From: Flavobacterium sp. KACC 22763
GTDB taxonomy: Bacteria; Bacteroidota; Bacteroidia; Flavobacteriales; Flavobacteriaceae
Direction of reading: 5' to 3'
Assembly: GCF_028736155.1 (NCBI RefSeq)
Contig: NZ_CP117879.1
Span: 5,332,001-5,396,000 of the forward strand
DNA length: 64,000 bases
In this document: piece after piece, positions 52,031-58,615 of the stretch
Layout of the letters: every line of letters starts with the position of its first letter
Position numbering within the stretch: the stretch's first letter is position 1
The notes under the pieces: model-generated
The model's input: only the letters and a program-made list of their open reading frames with translations
Told to the model about the DNA's origin: nothing
Databases searched by the model: none
Made by a program: the position numbers and the translations under genes

Positions 52031-52040
52031 TGTCTATATT

Positions 52041-52235
52041 ATGTTAATTATACCAATTAAAGACGGAGAAAATATCGATAGAGCATTAAAGCGCTATAAA
52101 AGAAAATTTGATAAAACAGGAACTGTTCGTCAATTAAGAGCACGTACTGCTTTTATTAAGCCTTCTGTTATCAAAAGAGCTCAGATCCAAAAAGCGGCTT
52201 ACATTCAAGGCTTGAAAGATAGTTTAGAAAGTTAA
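52041..52235 (+). CDS. rpsU: 30S ribosomal protein bS21
   Basis: A 64-residue small-subunit protein. It is basic and helical, with IPIKDGENIDRALKRYKRKF typical of bS21. In Flavobacterium johnsoniae structures, bS21 with bS18 and bS6 holds the 16S rRNA tail and masks the anti-SD. Start: ATG at 52041, following a strong Shine-Dalgarno sequence that is very unusual here. It has its own promoter and terminator. The recombinase gene follows. Confidence 0.97.
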   Translation: MLIIPIKDGENIDRALKRYKRKFDKTGTVRQLRARTAFIKPSVIKRAQIQKAAYIQGLKDSLES

Positions 52236-52257
52236 TATCAGCTTTTAGAAAATAATT

Positions 52258-52305
52258 ACCGTTAGTGGTCAAAATGTTTTAATTTTGATGCTAACGGTTT
52301 TTTTA
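52258..52305 (+). terminator. rpsU terminator
   Basis: ACCGTTAG (52258-52265) pairs with CTAACGGT (52291-52298), with inner TCAAAAT/ATTTTGA pairing, then seven T. Confidence 0.88.
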
Positions 52306-52324
52306 TGCCTAATTTTTAGATTTT

Positions 52325-53218
52325 ATGAAAACGAATAAAGAAGCTTTTTCGGATTATCTTTTGTTGGAAAAAAAATACTCTTCGCATACTGTTGGTGCTT
52401 ACTTGAATGATATAACGGCTTTTGAGTCTTTTGTGAAGGAGTCTTTTGATCAAGAAAGTATTGATTTGGTGAATTATAGTCAAGTAAGAAGTTGGATTGT
52501 TTTTTTGGTGGATCAGGATATTTCAAATGTTTCGATTAATAGAAAGATGGCTTCTTTGAAAGCTTTTTATAGGTTTCTTTTAAAGTCAAAGCAGATTGAA
52601 CTTAATCCGATGTTGAAGCATAAGTCTTTGAAAACTCCGAAAGTGGTTCAGGTTCCTTTTTCGGAAAAAGAATTAAAAGATTTGTTGGATGTGATGGAGG
52701 CTCCTGTTGGTTTTGAGGAAATCCGGGACAAGCTTATTGTGGAGATGTTTTATGTTACAGGAATGCGTCGTGCTGAATTGATCCATTTAATGATTAGAAA
52801 TGTTGATCGTTCAGGTAATATGATTAAAGTTTTGGGAAAAAGAAACAAGGAGCGTATTATTCCGATTTTGCTAATTATTGCGGATCAAATTGATTTGTAT
52901 ATAAAGGAAAGGGGGGCTTTGGAAAGTTTGGTTGATTCGGACTATTTTTTTGTTTCGAAAAAAGGGTTAAAATTGAGCGAATCTTTTGTTTATCGTTTAA
53001 TAAATTCATACTTTAGTAGGGTCTCAGAAAAGGTGAAAAAAAGTCCGCATGTGCTTCGCCATACTTTTGCAACACATCTTTTAAATAATGGGGCAGATTT
53101 GAATTCAGTTAAAGAATTGCTAGGGCATTCTAGTTTGGCATCTACACAAGTTTATACTCATAATAGTCTTGCGGAGCTTAAAAAAGTATATAAGGGTGCG
53201 CATCCGAGAAATAAATAG
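52325..53218 (+). CDS. Xer-type tyrosine recombinase
   Basis: A 297-residue tyrosine recombinase of XerC/XerD length with SAM-like N-terminal domain (about 5-90) and catalytic domain (about 110-290). The catalytic residues are visible: Arg148 (TGMRRAEL), Lys172, His242 and Arg245 (HVLRHTFATHLL), His268 (LLGHSS) and Tyr277. Its place in the core rpsU-raiA-tuf region, rather than beside phage genes, fits chromosome dimer resolution. Whether it is the XerC or the XerD partner cannot be decided here. It is preceded by the rpsU terminator and a short gap. Confidence 0.9.
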   Translation: MKTNKEAFSDYLLLEKKYSSHTVGAYLNDITAFESFVKESFDQESIDLVNYSQVRSWIVFLVDQDISNVSINRKMASLKAFYRFLLKSKQIELNPMLKHKSLKTPKVVQVPFSEKELKDLLDVMEAPVGFEEIRDKLIVEMFYVTGMRRAELIHLMIRNVDRSGNMIKVLGKRNKERIIPILLIIADQIDLYIKERGALESLVDSDYFFVSKKGLKLSESFVYRLINSYFSRVSEKVKKSPHVLRHTFATHLLNNGADLNSVKELLGHSSLASTQVYTHNSLAELKKVYKGAHPRNK

Positions 53219-53250
53219 CGGTTCTAAATGTTAATCCTAAAATTTTTATT

Positions 53251-53553
53251 ATGAAGGTAGATGTTCATGCAGTTAATTTTACTGTCGACAGAAAATTGGT
53301 CGATTTTATCCAAGAAAGAATGGGTAAGCTAGAGAAATACTACGATCGTGTGGTTTCATCAGATGTTTTTTTAAAAGTGGAAAGAACAAGTGATAAAGAA
53401 AATAAGGTGGTGGAGATAAAGATTAATGTTCCTGGTGATGATTTTTTGGTAAAAAAACAATGTAAAACATTTGAAGAAGCGGTTGAGCTTTCTGCAGAGT
53501 CGTTAGAACGTTTGCTTGTAAAAAGGAAGGAAAAAATTAGAGCGCACATTTAA
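53251..53553 (+). CDS. raiA: Ribosome hibernation factor (HPF/RaiA family)
   Basis: A 100-residue short-type hibernation factor that binds in the decoding region of the 30S subunit during slow growth. The pattern KVDVHAVNFTVDRKLVDFIQERMGKLEKYY, then VKRKEKIRAHI, and basic patches fit the family. It lacks the long C-terminal dimerisation domain of long HPF. It lies 32 bp after the recombinase and just before the promoter of the tRNA/tuf unit. Symbol could also be hpf. Confidence 0.92.
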   Translation: MKVDVHAVNFTVDRKLVDFIQERMGKLEKYYDRVVSSDVFLKVERTSDKENKVVEIKINVPGDDFLVKKQCKTFEEAVELSAESLERLLVKRKEKIRAHI

Positions 53554-53576
53554 TTGAAATTTTTTTCAAAAAATGT

Positions 53577-53606
53577 TTTGATTAAAAGATAAAATAGCTA
53601 CATTTG
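53577..53606 (+). promoter_or_regulatory. Strong promoter of tRNA-tuf unit
   Basis: TTTG at 53577-53580, 18-bp spacer, TACATTTG at 53599-53606: a complete Bacteroidota consensus. Transcription would start near 53612, about 30 nt before the first tRNA. It likely drives the three tRNAs and tuf. Confidence 0.85.
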
Positions 53607-53643
53607 CAGTCCGTTAGAAATAGCGGACTTTTTTAATGTATTC

Positions 53644-53717
53644 GCCGATGTAGCTCAGCTGGCTAGAGCAGCTGATTTGTAATCAGCAGGTCGTGGGTTC
53701 GAGTCCCTCTATCGGCT
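53644..53717 (+). tRNA. tRNA-Thr (anticodon TGT)
   Basis: A complete 74-nt cloverleaf. Acceptor GCCGATG pairs with TATCGGC (one G-U). The anticodon stem GCTGA/TCAGC encloses the loop TTTGTAA with anticodon TGT, reading ACA. The T-arm is GTGGG-TTCGAGT-CCCTC type. The 3' CCA is not encoded. Confidence 0.97.
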
Positions 53718-53761
53718 CAGGAAATTTCAAATGCGATTTGAAATAAGTTCTTTAAAATTAA

Positions 53762-53842
53762 GGGGAGATACTCAAGCGGCCAACGAGGGCAGACTGTAAA
53801 TCTGCTGTGTGAACTTCGCAGGTTCGAATCCTGCTCTCCCCA
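53762..53842 (+). tRNA. tRNA-Tyr (anticodon GTA)
   Basis: An 81-nt class II tRNA with long variable arm. Acceptor GGGGAGA pairs with TCTCCCC. The anticodon stem GCAGA/TCTGC encloses CTGTAAA with anticodon GTA. It is the second gene of the cluster. CCA is not encoded. Confidence 0.97.
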
Positions 53843-53932
53843 CAAAAAAAAGAGGTTAAGATTTTGAGTCTTAGATTTTAGATTGTTGAAAATCTGAGAT
53901 TTGGATTCGAAAATCTCAAATCAGAACTCTCT

Positions 53933-54004
53933 GCCGGTGTAGCTCAGGGGTAGAGTGCTTCCTTGGTAAGGAAGAGGTCTCGGGTTCAAATCCCGACATT
54001 GGCT
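53933..54004 (+). tRNA. tRNA-Thr (anticodon GGT)
   Basis: A 72-nt cloverleaf. Acceptor GCCGGTG pairs with CATTGGC (two G-U pairs). The anticodon stem CTTCC/GGAAG encloses TTGGTAA with anticodon GGT, reading ACC/ACT. It lies 55 nt upstream of tuf. CCA is not encoded. Confidence 0.95.
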
Positions 54005-54059
54005 CAAGTAAGTAGGAAATTGAAAATTAATATATAACTAAGATTAAAAATTAAGTAAA

Positions 54060-55247
54060 ATGGCAAAGGAGAATTTTAATCGTTCCAAACCGCACTTAAA
54101 CATAGGTACAATTGGACACGTAGATCACGGAAAAACTACATTAACTGCTGCAATTACAAAAGTATTGTCAGATGCTGGTTACTGTCAAGCAAAATCGTTT
54201 GATCAAATCGATAACGCTCCAGAGGAGAAAGAAAGAGGTATTACTATCAATACGTCTCACGTAGAGTACGAAACAGCTAACCGTCACTACGCTCACGTTG
54301 ACTGTCCAGGTCACGCGGATTACGTAAAGAACATGGTTACTGGAGCTGCTCAAATGGACGGAGCTATCTTAGTAGTTGCTGCTACAGATGGTCCAATGCC
54401 ACAAACTCGTGAGCACATCCTTTTAGGTCGTCAGGTTGGTATTCCAAGAATCGTTGTTTTCATGAACAAAGTGGATATGGTTGATGATGCTGAGTTGTTA
54501 GAGCTTGTTGAAATGGAAATTAGAGATTTATTATCTTTCTACGAATATGATGGAGATAATGGTCCTGTAGTTCAAGGTTCTGCTTTAGGAGGATTAAACA
54601 ATGATCCAAACTGGGTACCTAAAATTATCGAATTAATGGAAGCTGTTGACAACTGGATCGAAGAGCCAGTGCGTGACGTTGCTAAACCATTCTTGATGCC
54701 AGTTGAGGACGTATTTACAATTACAGGTCGTGGAACTGTTGCTACAGGTCGTATCGAAACTGGAGTTGCTAACACTGGAGATCCTGTTGAAATCATTGGT
54801 ATGGGAGCTGAGAAATTAACTTCTACTATTACAGGAGTTGAGATGTTCCGTAAAATCCTTGATAGAGGTGAAGCTGGAGATAACGTAGGTTTATTGTTAA
54901 GAGGTATTGATAAAGCTGATATCAAAAGAGGTATGGTTATTATTAAGCCAGGTTCAGTAAAACCACACGCTAAATTCAAAGCTGAGGTTTATATCTTGAA
55001 AAAAGAAGAAGGTGGACGTCACACTCCATTCCACAATAACTACCGTCCACAGTTCTACGTACGTACAACTGACGTAACAGGAGTTATTACTTTACCAGCA
55101 GGTGTAGAGATGGTAATGCCAGGTGATAACTTAACTATTGAGGTTGCTTTATTAAGCCCAATCGCTATGAACGTAGGTTTACGTTTCGCTATCCGTGAAG
55201 GTGGTAGAACAGTTGGTGCTGGTCAGGTTACTGAAATCGTAGAGTAA
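54060..55247 (+). CDS. tuf: Elongation factor Tu
   Basis: A 395-residue EF-Tu, the GTPase that brings aminoacyl-tRNA to the ribosome. The G1 loop GHVDHGKT is at 19-26, G3 DCPGH at 81-85 and G4 NKVD at 136-139, followed by domains II and III. No Shine-Dalgarno sequence is seen. It is co-transcribed with the three upstream tRNAs, in the arrangement known from E. coli (tRNAs, tufB), and ends at a 15-bp stem terminator. Confidence 0.99.
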   Translation: MAKENFNRSKPHLNIGTIGHVDHGKTTLTAAITKVLSDAGYCQAKSFDQIDNAPEEKERGITINTSHVEYETANRHYAHVDCPGHADYVKNMVTGAAQMDGAILVVAATDGPMPQTREHILLGRQVGIPRIVVFMNKVDMVDDAELLELVEMEIRDLLSFYEYDGDNGPVVQGSALGGLNNDPNWVPKIIELMEAVDNWIEEPVRDVAKPFLMPVEDVFTITGRGTVATGRIETGVANTGDPVEIIGMGAEKLTSTITGVEMFRKILDRGEAGDNVGLLLRGIDKADIKRGMVIIKPGSVKPHAKFKAEVYILKKEEGGRHTPFHNNYRPQFYVRTTDVTGVITLPAGVEMVMPGDNLTIEVALLSPIAMNVGLRFAIREGGRTVGAGQVTEIVE

Positions 55248-55262
55248 TTCTATAAATAAATA

Positions 55263-55302
55263 AAAGCCAGTGATTTCTTATTTGAAATCACTGGCTTTAA
55301 TT
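55263..55302 (+). terminator. tuf terminator
   Basis: AAAGCCAGTGATTTC (55263-55277), loop TTATTT, GAAATCACTGGCTTT (55284-55298): 15 perfect base pairs. The T tail is short because tRNA-Trp begins at 55303, so some read-through into the tRNA is likely. Confidence 0.85.
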
Positions 55303-55373
55303 ACGGGCGTAGTTCAAGGGTAGAATAGCGGTCTCCAAAACCGTTGATGGGGGTTCGAATCCCTCCGCCCGTG
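55303..55373 (+). tRNA. tRNA-Trp (anticodon CCA)
   Basis: A 71-nt cloverleaf. Acceptor ACGGGCG pairs with CGCCCGT. The anticodon stem GCGGT/ACCGT (G-U at one end) encloses CTCCAAA with anticodon CCA. It lies between tuf and secE, 18 nt before secE. 3' CCA is not encoded. Confidence 0.96.
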
Positions 55374-55391
55374 CAATAAAAAATATATCAA

Positions 55392-55589
55392 ATGACAAAA
55401 GTTACTAATTATTTATCAGAGGCTTTCGAAGAGTTAAAGTCAAATGTTACTTGGCCAGCTTGGGCTGAAGTTCAAAAATTGACAATTGTTGTGGCTGTAT
55501 TTTCGATTTTATTCGCTTTGGCAACATGGGGAGTAGACGAATTTTTTGCAAAAGCTTTGGCTGGATTTTTTAACTGGTTAAAAGGATAA
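55392..55589 (+). CDS. secE: Preprotein translocase subunit SecE
   Basis: A 65-residue inner-membrane subunit of the SecYEG channel with one transmembrane helix (about 33-57). The conserved amphipathic region before it, EELKSNVTWPAWAEVQKLT, is typical. It is of the short, single-helix form. It sits between tRNA-Trp and nusG, a common bacterial arrangement, with nusG starting 10 bp after its stop. Confidence 0.96.
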   Translation: MTKVTNYLSEAFEELKSNVTWPAWAEVQKLTIVVAVFSILFALATWGVDEFFAKALAGFFNWLKG

Positions 55590-55599
55590 TTTTTTTGTG

Positions 55600-56151
55600 A
55601 TGGCAGATAATAATGTGAAAAAATGGTACGTAGTTAGAGCGGTTAGTGGTCAAGAGAATAAAGTGAAAGCTTATATCGAGACTGAGATTGCGAGATTAGG
55701 TATGGAGGATTATGTTTCTCAGGTTTTGGTTCCTACTGAAAAAGTAGTTACTGTAAAAGATGGGAAAAAATCATCTAAGGATAAAGTTTACTTTCCTGGA
55801 TATGTTATGATTGAAGCTAACTTAGTTGGTGAAATCCCTCATATTATTAAGTCAATTACTAGTGTTATTGGATTTTTGGGAGAAACTAAAGGTGGAGAAC
55901 CTGTTCCTTTAAGACTTTCTGAAGTAAACCGTATGTTAGGTAAAGTAGATGAGTTGGCTGTAAATACAGACACTCGTTCTATTCCATTTAGTGTTGGAGA
56001 AACGGTTAAGGTTATTGATGGACCTTTCAATGGATTTAATGGATCTGTTGAGAAAATCAATGAAGAAAAGCGTAAGCTTGAGGTAATGGTTAAGATTTTC
56101 GGAAGAAAAACTCCATTGGAATTAAGTTTTATGCAAGTAGAAAAAGTATAA
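55600..56151 (+). CDS. nusG: Transcription termination/antitermination factor NusG
   Basis: A 183-residue NusG. The N-terminal NGN domain starts KKWYVVRAVSGQENKVKAYI and contacts RNA polymerase. The C-terminal KOW domain has VGETVKVIDGPFNGFNGSVEKI (about 129-150) for Rho or S10 contact. Start: ATG at 55600; a GTG one codon earlier extends the frame but is less likely. It is followed by rplK after about 67 nt. Confidence 0.97.
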   Translation: MADNNVKKWYVVRAVSGQENKVKAYIETEIARLGMEDYVSQVLVPTEKVVTVKDGKKSSKDKVYFPGYVMIEANLVGEIPHIIKSITSVIGFLGETKGGEPVPLRLSEVNRMLGKVDELAVNTDTRSIPFSVGETVKVIDGPFNGFNGSVEKINEEKRKLEVMVKIFGRKTPLELSFMQVEKV

Positions 56152-56174
56152 TTTTTTGTTACACTATAATAAAC

Positions 56175-56203
56175 CATTGTAATCGCTTCCATTGATTACA
56201 GTG
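56175..56203 (+). promoter_or_regulatory. Hairpin before rplK (possible L1/L11 feedback site)
   Basis: CATTGTAATC (56175-56184) pairs with GATTACAGTG (56194-56203), 10 bp including one G-T, loop of 9. It lies 15 nt before the rplK start. In other bacteria L1 represses the rplK-rplA mRNA by binding a leader structure; this hairpin is a candidate, but it could also be a weak terminator. Confidence 0.45.
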
Positions 56204-56218
56204 TTAAATTTTTTAAAA

Positions 56219-56656
56219 ATGGCTAAAGAAATTAGTAAGGTAGTTAAACTACAAGTTAAGGGAGGTGCTGCGAACCCGTCGCCACCGGTTGGACCTGCTT
56301 TAGGAGCTGCTGGGGTTAACATCATGGAGTTTTGTAAGCAATTTAATGCTAGAACTCAAGATAAACCTGGCAAAATTTGTCCAGTGCAAATCACTGTGTA
56401 CAAAGACAAATCATTTGATTTTGTTGTTAAGACTCCTCCAGCAGCAGTTCAGTTAATGGAAGCTGCAAAGCTAAAATCTGGTTCTGGTGAGCCTAATCGT
56501 AAAAAAGTAGCTAGCGTTACTTGGGAACAAATTAGAACTATTGCTGAAGACAAAATGCCAGACTTAAACGCTTTCACAATTGAGAAAGCTATGAGTATGG
56601 TTGCTGGAACAGCTAGATCTATGGGTATAACTGTATCAGGAGATGCTCCTTTTTAA
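56219..56656 (+). CDS. rplK: 50S ribosomal protein uL11
   Basis: A 145-residue large-subunit protein at the GTPase-associated centre. The opening [20 protein letters not shown] and [22 protein letters not shown] are family signatures; the C-terminal domain binds 23S rRNA. Start: ATG at 56219, agreeing with the usual length of 141-145; the frame from 56192 would add nine residues that overlap the hairpin. rplA follows 13 bp later. Confidence 0.98.
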   Translation: MAKEISKVVKLQVKGGAANPSPPVGPALGAAGVNIMEFCKQFNARTQDKPGKICPVQITVYKDKSFDFVVKTPPAAVQLMEAAKLKSGSGEPNRKKVASVTWEQIRTIAEDKMPDLNAFTIEKAMSMVAGTARSMGITVSGDAPF

Positions 56657-56669
56657 TTAAGAAAAAGAA

Positions 56670-57359
56670 ATGGCAAAATTAACAAAAAAGCAAAAAGAGG
56701 CTGCTTCAAAAATTGAAAAGAACAAATTATACTCTTTAAAAGATGCTGCTGCATTAATTAAAGTTGTTGCTTCTGCAAAATTTGATGAGTCTGTTGATAT
56801 CGTAGTTCGTTTGGGTGTTGATCCAAGAAAAGCGAATCAAATGGTAAGAGGTGTGGTAACTTTACCTCACGGAACAGGAAAAGACGTTAAAGTATTAGCG
56901 TTGGTTACTCCAGATAAAGAGGCTGAAGCAAGAGAGGCTGGAGCAGATCACGTTGGTCTTGATGATTACTTACAAAAAATTAAAGACGGTTGGACAGATG
57001 TTGATGTTATCATCACTATGCCTGCTGTAATGGGTAAATTAGGTCCATTAGGTCGTATTTTAGGACCTAGAGGTTTAATGCCAAACCCTAAAACAGGTAC
57101 TGTAACTATGGATGTTGCAAAAGCTGTTCAAGAGGTTAAAGCTGGTAAAATTGACTTTAAAGTTGATAAAACTGGTATCGTACACGCAGGAATCGGTAAA
57201 GTTTCTTTTGGAGCTGAGCAGATTGTTGACAACGCACACGAAATTATTCAAACATTAATAAAACTTAAACCAACTGCTGCTAAAGGTACATACATCAAAG
57301 GTATTCACCTTACAAGCACAATGAGTCCTGCTATCGCATTAGACCCAAAAGCAGTATAA
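56670..57359 (+). CDS. rplA: 50S ribosomal protein uL1
   Basis: A 229-residue protein of the L1 stalk, which helps release deacylated tRNA. Conserved segments include [22 protein letters not shown] and [15 protein letters not shown]. In E. coli it represses its own operon by binding the mRNA leader. It forms a pair with rplK (13 bp spacing); rplJ follows 22 bp downstream, with no room for a long leader. Confidence 0.98.
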   Translation: MAKLTKKQKEAASKIEKNKLYSLKDAAALIKVVASAKFDESVDIVVRLGVDPRKANQMVRGVVTLPHGTGKDVKVLALVTPDKEAEAREAGADHVGLDDYLQKIKDGWTDVDVIITMPAVMGKLGPLGRILGPRGLMPNPKTGTVTMDVAKAVQEVKAGKIDFKVDKTGIVHAGIGKVSFGAEQIVDNAHEIIQTLIKLKPTAAKGTYIKGIHLTSTMSPAIALDPKAV

Positions 57360-57381
57360 TTGGTAGTTAAAAATTTTTAGT

Positions 57382-57885
57382 ATGACTAGAGAAGAAAAAT
57401 CAATCGCGATTGAAAATTTAACTGCGCAGTTAGCTGGTACAAATATCATTTATGTATCTGATATTTCTGGTTTAAACGCAGAGACAACTTCAAACTTACG
57501 TAGAGCTTGTTTTAAAGCAGGTATCAAATTAGAGGTTGTAAAGAACACTTTGCTTGCAAAAGCAATGGAAGCTTCTTCTAATGATTATGGTGATTTACCT
57601 ACAGTTTTAAGTGGTAACAGTGCTATCTTTATTTCTGATGTTGCTAACGCACCTGGAAAAATTATCAAAGATTTCCGTAAGAAATCTGATAAACCAGTTT
57701 TAAAAGGAGCTTACATCAACTCTGAAGTATATATTGGGGACAACCAATTAGATGCATTAGCTACTATTAAATCTAAAGAAGAGCTTATTGGAGAAATCAT
57801 TGGATTATTACAATCTCCAGCTCAAAGAATTATTTCTGCTTTACAAAACAAATTCGCTGGAAGCGAAGAAGAAGGAGCAGAGTAA
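57382..57885 (+). CDS. rplJ: 50S ribosomal protein uL10
   Basis: A 167-residue protein that anchors the L7/L12 stalk. The N-terminal part binds rRNA (LNAETTSNLRRACFKAGIKLEVVKNTLL) and the C-terminal helix (IISALQNKF) holds L12 dimers. In enterobacteria an L10 complex controls translation via a long leader between rplA and rplJ. Here the gap is only 22 nt, so such control, if any, must differ. rplL follows after 92 nt. Confidence 0.97.
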   Translation: MTREEKSIAIENLTAQLAGTNIIYVSDISGLNAETTSNLRRACFKAGIKLEVVKNTLLAKAMEASSNDYGDLPTVLSGNSAIFISDVANAPGKIIKDFRKKSDKPVLKGAYINSEVYIGDNQLDALATIKSKEELIGEIIGLLQSPAQRIISALQNKFAGSEEEGAE

Positions 57886-57890
57886 TTATC

Positions 57891-57912
57891 GTAAGGGAGT
57901 TTGCTTCCTTAC
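57891..57912 (+). promoter_or_regulatory. Hairpin between rplJ and rplL
   Basis: GTAAGGGAG (57891-57899) pairs with CTTCCTTAC (57904-57912) around a TTTG loop. It has no T tail, so termination is unlikely; mRNA processing or protection is possible, which could help the higher output of L12. Confidence 0.45.
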
Positions 57913-57977
57913 TGCTTAATTAGCGCACAATAATTAAATTATATTTTTTACACAAATCATTTTAAACGATAGAAAAA

Positions 57978-58349
57978 ATGGCAGATTTGAAACAATTCGC
58001 AGAACAATTAGTTAACTTAACAGTTAAAGAAGTTAACGAATTAGCAACAATATTAAAAGATGAGTACGGAATCGAGCCTGCTGCTGCTGCTGTAGTAGTT
58101 GCTGCTGGTGGAGGAGACGGTGCTGCTGAAGAAGCACAAACTGAATTTACAGTTGTATTGAAAGATGCAGGAGCTTCTAAATTAGCTGTTGTAAAATTAG
58201 TTAAAGAATTAACTGGTTTAGGTCTTAAAGAAGCTAAAGATGTAGTTGACGGTGCACCAAGCAACGTTAAAGAAGGTGTTTCTAAAGAAGAGGCTGAAGG
58301 TCTTAAAAAATCTTTAGAAGAGGCTGGAGCTACTGTTGAGCTTAAATAA
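57978..58349 (+). CDS. rplL: 50S ribosomal protein bL12 (L7/L12)
   Basis: A 123-residue stalk protein present in several copies per ribosome that recruits translational GTPases. The N-terminal dimerisation region (about 1-35), the Ala/Gly-rich hinge ([19 protein letters not shown], about 36-54) and the globular C-terminal domain (ending in [15 protein letters not shown]) are present. A terminator-like hairpin follows before rpoB, a known place for partial attenuation in E. coli. Confidence 0.98.
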   Translation: MADLKQFAEQLVNLTVKEVNELATILKDEYGIEPAAAAVVVAAGGGDGAAEEAQTEFTVVLKDAGASKLAVVKLVKELTGLGLKEAKDVVDGAPSNVKEGVSKEEAEGLKKSLEEAGATVELK

Positions 58350-58370
58350 TTAAACTCAGTTTAAGAACTA

Positions 58371-58415
58371 GGTTTAGGTCTTGAGTTAACACTCAAAGGC
58401 CTAAACCATTTTTCG
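58371..58415 (+). terminator. Attenuator/terminator between rplL and rpoB
   Basis: GGTTTAGGTCTTGAGT (58371-58386) pairs with ACTCAAAGGCCTAAACC (58391-58407), one bulge, then ATTTTT. Part of the transcription probably stops here, reducing rpoBC relative to ribosomal proteins, as in E. coli. Confidence 0.8.
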
Positions 58416-58472
58416 TATAATAAAATATATCAATTTTATTATCCCATAGTTTAAAATACGAAAAAGTTTTTG

Positions 58473-58534
58473 ATCAATACGAAGAAAGAAAATTAGACTT
58501 AATTTATAGAACTAATTTTTAAAGATGTATTGAT
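58473..58534 (+). promoter_or_regulatory. Inverted repeat in rpoB leader
   Basis: ATCAATAC (58473-58480) and GTATTGAT (58527-58534) are perfectly complementary with a 46-nt interval. The spacer is AT-rich and otherwise shows nothing; no perfect TAnnTTTG is found before rpoB. Role unknown. Confidence 0.35.
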
Positions 58535-58615
58535 TATAATAAGAAAGTATAGATTAAACAATGTGTATTTACACAAAAATAAATTACTTTTTTTTAATCA
58601 AAATTTTGTCCATTG

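Noticed and set aside
52325..53218. Tyrosine recombinase as phage or integron integrase
   Set aside because: Length, motifs and position in the rpsU-raiA-tuf core region fit a Xer recombinase; no phage genes or att-like repeats flank it.
53843..53932. Decayed tRNA-Gly
   Set aside because: I could not align any acceptor, anticodon or T-arm remnant; only quasi-repeats are seen. Kept as an absence, not as a pseudogene.
54572..54979. Open frame of 135 residues antisense to tuf
   Set aside because: Shadow frame caused by codon bias in a highly expressed gene.
57360..57381. L10 leader before rplJ
   Set aside because: The gap is only 22 nt and cannot hold the known structure.
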